From Novosphingobium sp. (GTDB lineage: Bacteria > Pseudomonadota > Alphaproteobacteria > Sphingomonadales > Sphingomonadaceae), in contig NZ_JAIXPP010000009.1 in the NCBI RefSeq assembly GCF_027486195.1, forward strand, positions 57,807-121,806: a stretch of 64,000 bases of DNA. Direction: 5' to 3'. A model generated the notes under the pieces. That model ran no database searches, was not told where the DNA came from, and saw only the letters and a program-made list of their open reading frames with translations. Positions 54,436 through 61,300 of this stretch are shown in pieces; within the stretch, counting starts at the first letter, position 1; each line of letters starts with the position of its first letter. A program made the translations under genes and the position numbers.

Positions 54436-55122
54436 TCAGCGCGATTCCAGTGCACGAATGATCGGCACCATCGAGTGCGGGTGCGGCGCGATCGAAGCGA
54501 CCCGGATTGTCTGCACCTCGGCACCGACATGGCGGCCAACCTGGCTGACCGGATCCCATTCCCCGCGAAAGTTCTGAATGGGTGAGAATGCCGCGTCGTT
54601 GCTGGCCGCAGCTGCCATGTTGAGAAGGTTGGTAAAGCCCAGGGTGCTCACACTCAGCACGCCGCCCCCGATGCCGCCGATCGCGCTGACCAGCGGATTG
54701 GATGACATCTGATTGAGCAGGTTCAGCACGCCGGGTGCGTTGAAGGTCATCCCCGGCACCTCGCAGATGGCCGCGACAAGCTGCACGAACGCACCGCCCA
54801 GCGAATGGCCGGTCAACCACAAGTTCGGGAACGACACCTTCATGCGAGAGGTGAAATCGACCGCCGTGTTGAGTTTCATCGCAAAAGCATTGAGGCTCAG
54901 CCCGATGCCGCCGGCATCAGCGATCACCCAATCCTGCCAGTTTGCCGATCCGCGGAACGAGATTACCGGAGGCCGGCCTCGCTGCGTGGGCACATAAAGC
55001 CCGGCGAGAAAGTTGCCGTCTTCCATGCGCCTTTGCAACGTCCACTCACCGGTCATCGCCGAGGTCGATCCGTAGATATCCTGCGCCATCCGCGCGAGTG
55101 TCAGGTTAAGCGATTCCGGCAT
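54436..55122 (-). CDS. Class-3 lipase-like protein, candidate T6SS effector
   Basis: Alpha/beta-hydrolase of 228 residues. The nucleophile elbow is WLTGHSLGGAFVQL (Ser107); a plausible triad is completed by Asp190 in WDPVSQVG and His216 in PHPHSMVP, the usual order and spacing for class-3 lipases. The oxyanion region is ISFRGSANWQDWV. I chose the ATG at 55122, with GGAG 8 nt upstream, over an in-frame GTG two codons earlier. There is no signal peptide, so the protein stays in the cytoplasm unless exported by a specialised route. It lies 690 nt beyond tssM; together with the lack of a signal this makes a T6SS phospholipase effector (Tle-like) attractive. A plain intracellular lipase remains possible. 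Confidence 0.8.
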   Translation of the reverse strand: MPESLNLTLARMAQDIYGSTSAMTGEWTLQRRMEDGNFLAGLYVPTQRGRPPVISFRGSANWQDWVIADAGGIGLSLNAFAMKLNTAVDFTSRMKVSFPNLWLTGHSLGGAFVQLVAAICEVPGMTFNAPGVLNLLNQMSSNPLVSAIGGIGGGVLSVSTLGFTNLLNMAAAASNDAAFSPIQNFRGEWDPVSQVGRHVGAEVQTIRVASIAPHPHSMVPIIRALESR

Positions 55123-55184
55123 TCTCACGTCTCCATACCGCGCAGCAGCGCAGCGTCGTCACTTGGTAGTCAGGTTCAGTGCAA

Positions 55185-58100
55185 TTACTTTTGTGCCACC
55201 GCCACCGGCGTCAGCATCGTCTTCCCGCCATCGCCCACCAAGAAGTAGGCGCCCCAGTAATAGGGGTGCGAATAGCGGCGCGTGTCGATCATCTGGACCT
55301 GCGCCACGCGCAGGGACTTCGCCATGCCGGCGGTGCGGCCTTCGCTGTAGAACCGGGCCATCAGCTCATCGGTTTCCTTGAGCACCGGCACGGCCCAGAA
55401 GGTGGCAAGCACGGCGCGCGCGCGCGCAGTGATGAACGAGCGGACCAGACCATCGAGCGCCGGCGAAGAGCTTTCGACACCCGCCTTGAGCGCGGTCTGC
55501 GTGCTGGCACCTGCGCCGGTGTCGCACGCGGAGAGCACGACAAGGTTGGCGTTGAGGTTGAGCTTGGCCACTTCGTCGAACGAGAGCATCCCGTCCGAGA
55601 GTACCTGCCCGTTTGCCGAAGGGGCGGCGAGCGTCGTCAGCAGGGCGGGGGGCAGGTGCAGCCGGCACTGCGGCAGGTCCACTTGCGTTTCCGGCAGGCC
55701 GTGGGTGGCAAAATGGAGAACCTGATACTGGTCGAGCTGCGCCCCGCCAGTGCCGTTGAGCAGGTTCGTATCCGTGAATGCACCGCGGATGATCTCCGGC
55801 GGATTGTCGGCGCCCAGCGCGGCGGCTGCAAGTCCGATCTCGCGCGAGCTGATCGGGGTGATCTGGCCGAGATACCGCGCCCAGGTGCCATAAGAGATCG
55901 AGCAATCGAACGGCATCTTGCTATCTGCCGCCATGGCGGTTGCCGCTTCGGGCATGGCATTCTCGCCGATGCCAAGGAACTTCCCCGGTGCGTTCGACGG
56001 GGTAACTTCCTTGCGCGTGCGCAGGAACGCACGCGGGGAAAGCGCGATATCGGATTCGGTGGTGCGCGAAAGGAAGGCCACCTTCGAGTAATCGCCCTTT
56101 GCGCGCTGGCCCTCATAGACTGCGGCCGAGGCTGGATCGCTCACCAGAACCGCGAGAGGAAGCTGGCGCAGCTTGCCTGCCGGGTTGTAATTGATGCGCT
56201 GTGCGGCAGCAACGGCGCTGGCCGCAGGGCCGGTGATTGCCTGGAAGAGCTTCGAAGCCTTGCTGACCTGGAACGGCCGGATTGTCCGGGTCGCTTCGTC
56301 GACGCGCGCGCTTGTCAGAACGGCATCGGCAAGCTTCTCGGTCTTGGCGGCGCCGCCATCGACCATGTAGATCCAGGTCTTGTCCTTTGCGATGACGATC
56401 CCGGCCATCTCGTTCTTGAGCAGCGCGATTTTGAGGTAAACCTCACCGGGGGCAAGCGCCTCGCGGATTTCGGCGATTGTGGCGGCTTCGTCCTGAAGAG
56501 CACCGATGCGGTTGTCCGAAAGCAGCTGACTGTTGATGCTTTCGCGCTCGTTTTCAGCGCCCTGCCGCTCCTTTTCGAGCGCATCGAACTCTGGCCCGGA
56601 CGTGACCCCGATATTCGCGATCTCGGTCCGGAGACGAACCAACTGACGATTGAGCAAGGCACTCTTGCGCAGGAGCCCGGCGATCTTGTCGTCGGCGGAA
56701 ATGACCTTCTGTAGCTGCGTGTATTCGCGTGCGATGGCGGGTTCACCGACCATCTGCATGGCACTGAAGAATTCTTCGTCCCGCGTGGGCGAGGCGTCCG
56801 CCTTGGTCAGCAGCACGAAGTACCGCTCCAGCGCCGCGAGCGAGACATAGCCTGTGCCGGTCAGCTGTGGCAGCGATTCCACGGCCGCGCGGTAGTTGGC
56901 CAGCACTTGCTGCGGGCTGATGGACGGATCCCGCGAGGCGATGCTGGCGCGTTCCAGCCGCGTATCCGCGAGCAGCGGCGCGTTCTGGAAGGTGTCGCTG
57001 ACGGGCTTCGCATCCGGGAACAGGCACCCGCCACCAGTCACGCTGCCACTGAGGGCGTTCACCGCGCAGTTGAGATGGACCAGCGCCTGGCTCGCCGCAC
57101 CGGGTCCGCCGCGGCGCATCAGGATACGGGCGCGCTGGCGCTCTACCATGGTCCGCAGCCAGACGATATTGTCGGGCGCATAGCGCGCCACCACAATCTG
57201 TGCGGCCTTGACTGCGATCTTGAGCGCCTGGTCGGCCTCATCGATCCGGTTAGAACCAAGGTAGGCCGTGCTTAGCGCATTGAAGCGCTGGGCCTCGAGC
57301 AGCGACCGGGTCAGCTGGTTCTGATCGCTGAGTTCGGATTGCAGGTTGTAACCCGAGCGGGCCGACTCATCGTTCAGGCGGCTGAGCGTGATCGGATCAT
57401 CCAGCGTGCCATCGGTCTTCTTGTTCTGCGTCAGCGCTGCGATCGCATCGGACCAGGCATGCTGGTTGATCAGGTCGAGCCCCTTGTAGATGCTGACTTG
57501 CAGCATCTGCTGGTCACGCCGGGGCGAGGGCGGGGCCTGTTCCAGCAGGGCCGAGGCCATGGCGAAATCGCCTTGCGCGAGTTCGAACTGGCTGAGATTG
57601 GAATTGGCAAGGCCAGACGCGAGCCGCAAGTCGATCCGGGTCGAGATGTCGGCCGATGCAAAGGCGCGCAGCGCATCGGTCAGCGTGCGGGAGGCATCGA
57701 GCAGGCGGCCGGTCTGCAACGCTACGACGCCATCAGCCAGCGCCGCGTCGGCGGTCAGGGCCTGTGTCCCGCCGCTGCCTGTGGTCGTGCTGCCGGCGGG
57801 TACGGATGCCAGATCGAAAGTGGCCTTCTGTGACTGGTTGGCCGGCGGCGGGGCCGCGCCGAGTGCAACCACCCGCAGAACCGCTTCCATCGTGCCGGTG
57901 GCCGATTCCAGCGAAGCGCCTTGCCAGATCCGCCCATCCTTGGCGGCGAAGCGGATATCGATCGCGGTGCGCCCGAGCGTCGCATCGAAGCAGCGCCGGA
58001 TCTCTGCCGGTCCGATGCCGGTGAGCGAGACGGACAGCGCGGCGCCGCATTGACCGGTGTCTGCAGGCTTGCCCAGCGGGCTGATGTAACCCTGAATGTC

Positions 58101-58355
58101 GGCCGCTGCGATATCCCGGCAGGTGATCAGATAAGGCTGATCGGCGCTGTACTGAAGGCCAGAGGCGTCCTTCCCCCACTTCCGTGCTGCGGAACAGCTG
58201 TCCCCGTTTGCATTGGTTCCGACGGCAAAGCGTTCCGGTCCAGGGGCCGCGTGGACCGCTGTGGGGGCAAGTATCAGCGAAGCCAGCGCACTGGCGGTGA
58301 AAAGCGCAGCCTTGGCACTCTGGGCGCGCGACTGGGGCATGGTGCGGATCGGCAT
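55185..58355 (-). CDS. Second exported CHAT-domain protease-like protein
   Basis: Protein of 1056 residues. The start at 58355 gives a signal peptide (to about residue 37, TAVHAAPG); it begins 5 nt after the exoprotein stop, so the genes form an operon. The N-terminal domain has cysteines 54, 79, 103 and 122 in the same order as the CHAT protein at 16913 (CSA, CRD, CGA, C-x-D contexts). A long helical TPR-like middle follows (e.g. LASGLANSNLSQFELAQGDF). The CHAT domain has His885 in LHFATHG and Cys944 in LSACDTGAG, so both catalytic residues are intact, and ends with SHPYYWGAYFLVGDGG. It is a paralogue of the first CHAT protein, not a recent copy, since the middle regions differ greatly. The substrate is unknown. 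Confidence 0.85.
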   Translation of the reverse strand: MPIRTMPQSRAQSAKAALFTASALASLILAPTAVHAAPGPERFAVGTNANGDSCSAARKWGKDASGLQYSADQPYLITCRDIAAADIQGYISPLGKPADTGQCGAALSVSLTGIGPAEIRRCFDATLGRTAIDIRFAAKDGRIWQGASLESATGTMEAVLRVVALGAAPPPANQSQKATFDLASVPAGSTTTGSGGTQALTADAALADGVVALQTGRLLDASRTLTDALRAFASADISTRIDLRLASGLANSNLSQFELAQGDFAMASALLEQAPPSPRRDQQMLQVSIYKGLDLINQHAWSDAIAALTQNKKTDGTLDDPITLSRLNDESARSGYNLQSELSDQNQLTRSLLEAQRFNALSTAYLGSNRIDEADQALKIAVKAAQIVVARYAPDNIVWLRTMVERQRARILMRRGGPGAASQALVHLNCAVNALSGSVTGGGCLFPDAKPVSDTFQNAPLLADTRLERASIASRDPSISPQQVLANYRAAVESLPQLTGTGYVSLAALERYFVLLTKADASPTRDEEFFSAMQMVGEPAIAREYTQLQKVISADDKIAGLLRKSALLNRQLVRLRTEIANIGVTSGPEFDALEKERQGAENERESINSQLLSDNRIGALQDEAATIAEIREALAPGEVYLKIALLKNEMAGIVIAKDKTWIYMVDGGAAKTEKLADAVLTSARVDEATRTIRPFQVSKASKLFQAITGPAASAVAAAQRINYNPAGKLRQLPLAVLVSDPASAAVYEGQRAKGDYSKVAFLSRTTESDIALSPRAFLRTRKEVTPSNAPGKFLGIGENAMPEAATAMAADSKMPFDCSISYGTWARYLGQITPISSREIGLAAAALGADNPPEIIRGAFTDTNLLNGTGGAQLDQYQVLHFATHGLPETQVDLPQCRLHLPPALLTTLAAPSANGQVLSDGMLSFDEVAKLNLNANLVVLSACDTGAGASTQTALKAGVESSSPALDGLVRSFITARARAVLATFWAVPVLKETDELMARFYSEGRTAGMAKSLRVAQVQMIDTRRYSHPYYWGAYFLVGDGGKTMLTPVAVAQK

Positions 58356-58360
58356 GGTGC

Positions 58361-61300
58361 TCAATTGCCTTTGTTTGCAGTGCAGGTGCTGTCGTCGGGG
58401 CGGCACTCGATGGAGTCGATGTCTACGGGCGCGTTCGCCACGTCGACGATGAGACCATCATTGCCGCGGCCGATCAGCGGACTGACCGCAATGGTCGCGG
58501 AGTTGTCCGCATCAAACAGCGCAACCTTGCGTTCGTCGTAGAAGTTGAACTTGGGCTGGGCCACGTCCGTGGTGAGGCAGCCCTTGTCTGGTGCACCGAT
58601 CACACAGCCGTTGATGCGTGAGTTGCTGCGGTTGATGCGCGAGGTGTTGCTGGTGTCCTTCGGTTCGGAAAGCTGGATGACCTTGTTGGTCAGCAGCGCG
58701 GCTGTGTTCAACCTGAAGTTGTTGACCACACCGAACATCGCGAAACTGTTCGCCGCCGGGCTGTCTCCGGTGCTGAACAACTGGAGCGCGAGCTCGGACT
58801 GGTTGGGCAGGCCGTTTGCGGTGCTGTTGATTTCCACGCCGTTTGATGAGGAAACCCGCGTATTCTGGAAAACTGCAAAGTTCTTGTAGCTGATCTTCAT
58901 GTCCTTGGCGGTCATGAAAACGCCGACCGGGAGAGCCGTGAAGTCCGTATAGATCAGCGAGTCCGCCGACGCGACCTTGAGCGCAACTTCTGCATCGCTA
59001 TTGCCGAGGATGTTGGTTGACAGGGCCTGTGTTCCAAACAGGATCTTCTCGCCGCGCAGGTCGATCGTTGCCGAGGGACCGAGGATCTTTGGCTGCTTTG
59101 CGCCATTGGTGACCATCAGGATCTGGCTGGCGAGGGTATCAGCCTTGCCAGGATCGCCAACCTGACCACCGATCTGGAGTGTTCGCGCGCCCGTGCCCTT
59201 GACGGTAACAACACCGGTGATCTTAATTTCGTTGCCGGTGCCGAGCAGGCGGGTTGCGACCTTGCCTGTCGCCTCGGACACGTCGAGCGTACCGATCTCG
59301 AGCGCCTTGTTGCCGCTATCGACGATCACGCTGCCAGCAGCAAGGCGGCCGAACTCGGCGTTGTCGACTTTGAACTTGGCGGTCGAACCGCTGTCGACAT
59401 CGCCCACGCTGACGCTACCAGTGCCCGTGTTGCGCAGCAGGATCGTGCCGGTGAGGGCGTTGATGGTGCCATTGATCGCAACATCCGATCCTTCGACGGT
59501 GATCGCGTTACCAGTCGTGCCGGTTTCGGCACCAAACTGCACGCCCGGAAGCTTCCCGGCGTCGGACAGGGTCAACTTCGCGCTCCGGGTGTTGGCGCCG
59601 GTAGCGGTTCCCTTGATGGAAGCGCCGCCGCTGCCAATGGTGACGGTATCCACAGCCGAGAGCGAGATATCATCGCCTGCCGCCAGCGAGGTGGTAACGG
59701 TAAGGTTGCCCTTCGTGGCCACTGCAACGTCTTCGCTTGCGGTGATCGTATCCGCCCTGAACTCGCTCCCGGTGAGCGAGGCAACTGAACCGCCAGCGGC
59801 GTTGACCTTGCCCAGTGTGACCTTGAGCGCCGCGTTGGCGATGACGTCGCCGTCGGTTGTGGTCAGGCTTGTGGCCGAAGTCACGTCGCCCGCTGCTGCC
59901 CGAAGCCGGATCGTCGATTTGGCAAGCTGGCTGTCTTCGCCGCTTGCGACCCCGACGGAACCTACCGCACCTGGCGTGCCGAAGGTCACCGAAGTCCCGC
60001 GCGCGCCAGCTAGGCCGTTCGAAAGTCCGGTGGCGAGGCTGACACCACCTGCGTTGGCCAGCAGATCGATATCGTCCCCGGCCGTGGCCGAGGTGATGGC
60101 GATGCCCGTTCCGGCCTTCGCCGCGACATCGACACCAGCGCCAAGCGTGCCGGCGGTGACCGTGCCGCCCGCCAGCAGGCCGACCGAGCCCGTGGCATTG
60201 CCGGTCGTAACGCCCACATTGCGGCCTGCACTGGCAAGCAGATTGCCGCCCGTTGCGCGTGCCGTGGCAAAGGTGATGTCACGCGATGCGGCTGCTGACA
60301 CGTCGCCGTCGGTTGTGGTCAGGCTTGTGGCCGAGGTCACGTCGCCCGCTGCGGCCCGCAGCCGGATTGTCGATTTGGCAAGCTGGCTGTCTTCGCCGCT
60401 TGCGACCGCGACGGATCCTACTGCACCTGGCGTGCCGAAGGTCACCGAAGTCCCGCGCGCGCCAGCTACCCCGTTCGAAAGTCCGGTGGCGAGGCTTACA
60501 GTTCCCGTGTCGGCCAGCAGATCGATATCGTCACCGGCCGTGGCCGAGGTGATGGCGATGCCCGTTCCGGCCTTCGCCGCGACATCGACACCAGCGCCAA
60601 GCGTGCCGGCGGTGACCGTGCCGCCCGCCAGCAGGCCGATCGAGCCCGTGGCATTGCCGGTCGTAACGCCCACATTGCGGCCCGTGCTGGCGAGCAGATT
60701 GCCGCCGGTTGCGCGTGCCGTGGCAAAGGTGATGTCACGCGATGCTGTTGCGACGATATTGCCTCGCGAGGTCGCAAGGCTGTTGGTCGAGGTCACGTTG
60801 CCGGTCGCCGCCCGCAGCCGGATGGTGGACAATGCAAGCTCAGCCGGCTCGCTGTTGGCAACCGTGACCGAACCCACAGCGCCCGGCGTTGCGAACGAAA
60901 CCGAGCTTCCGCGCGAAGCGATCACGCCATTCGAGAGGCCCGTCGTGAGGTTAATATTGCCCGCGTCGGTCAGCAGGTCGATGTCATCACCTGCCGTCGC
61001 CGAGGTAATTGTCACGCCGTTTCCGGCCTTCGCCGCAACATCGACGCCCGCTATGAGGGTGCCACCGGTGACGGTGTTGGCAGCCAGGAGGCCAATCGAG
61101 CCGGTCGCGTTACCCGTTGCAACATTCACATCCCGGCCCGCGCTGCCAAAGAGATTGCCGCCCGTCGCGGTCGCGCTGGTCAGCCTGACATCGCGAGAGG
61201 CGCTGGCGACGATATCGCCGGCGCTGGTGGTGAGGCTGGTGGTTGAAACGACATCGCCCGAAAGCGCGCGAAGGTTGATCGAGGAGAGCAAGAGTGCTTG

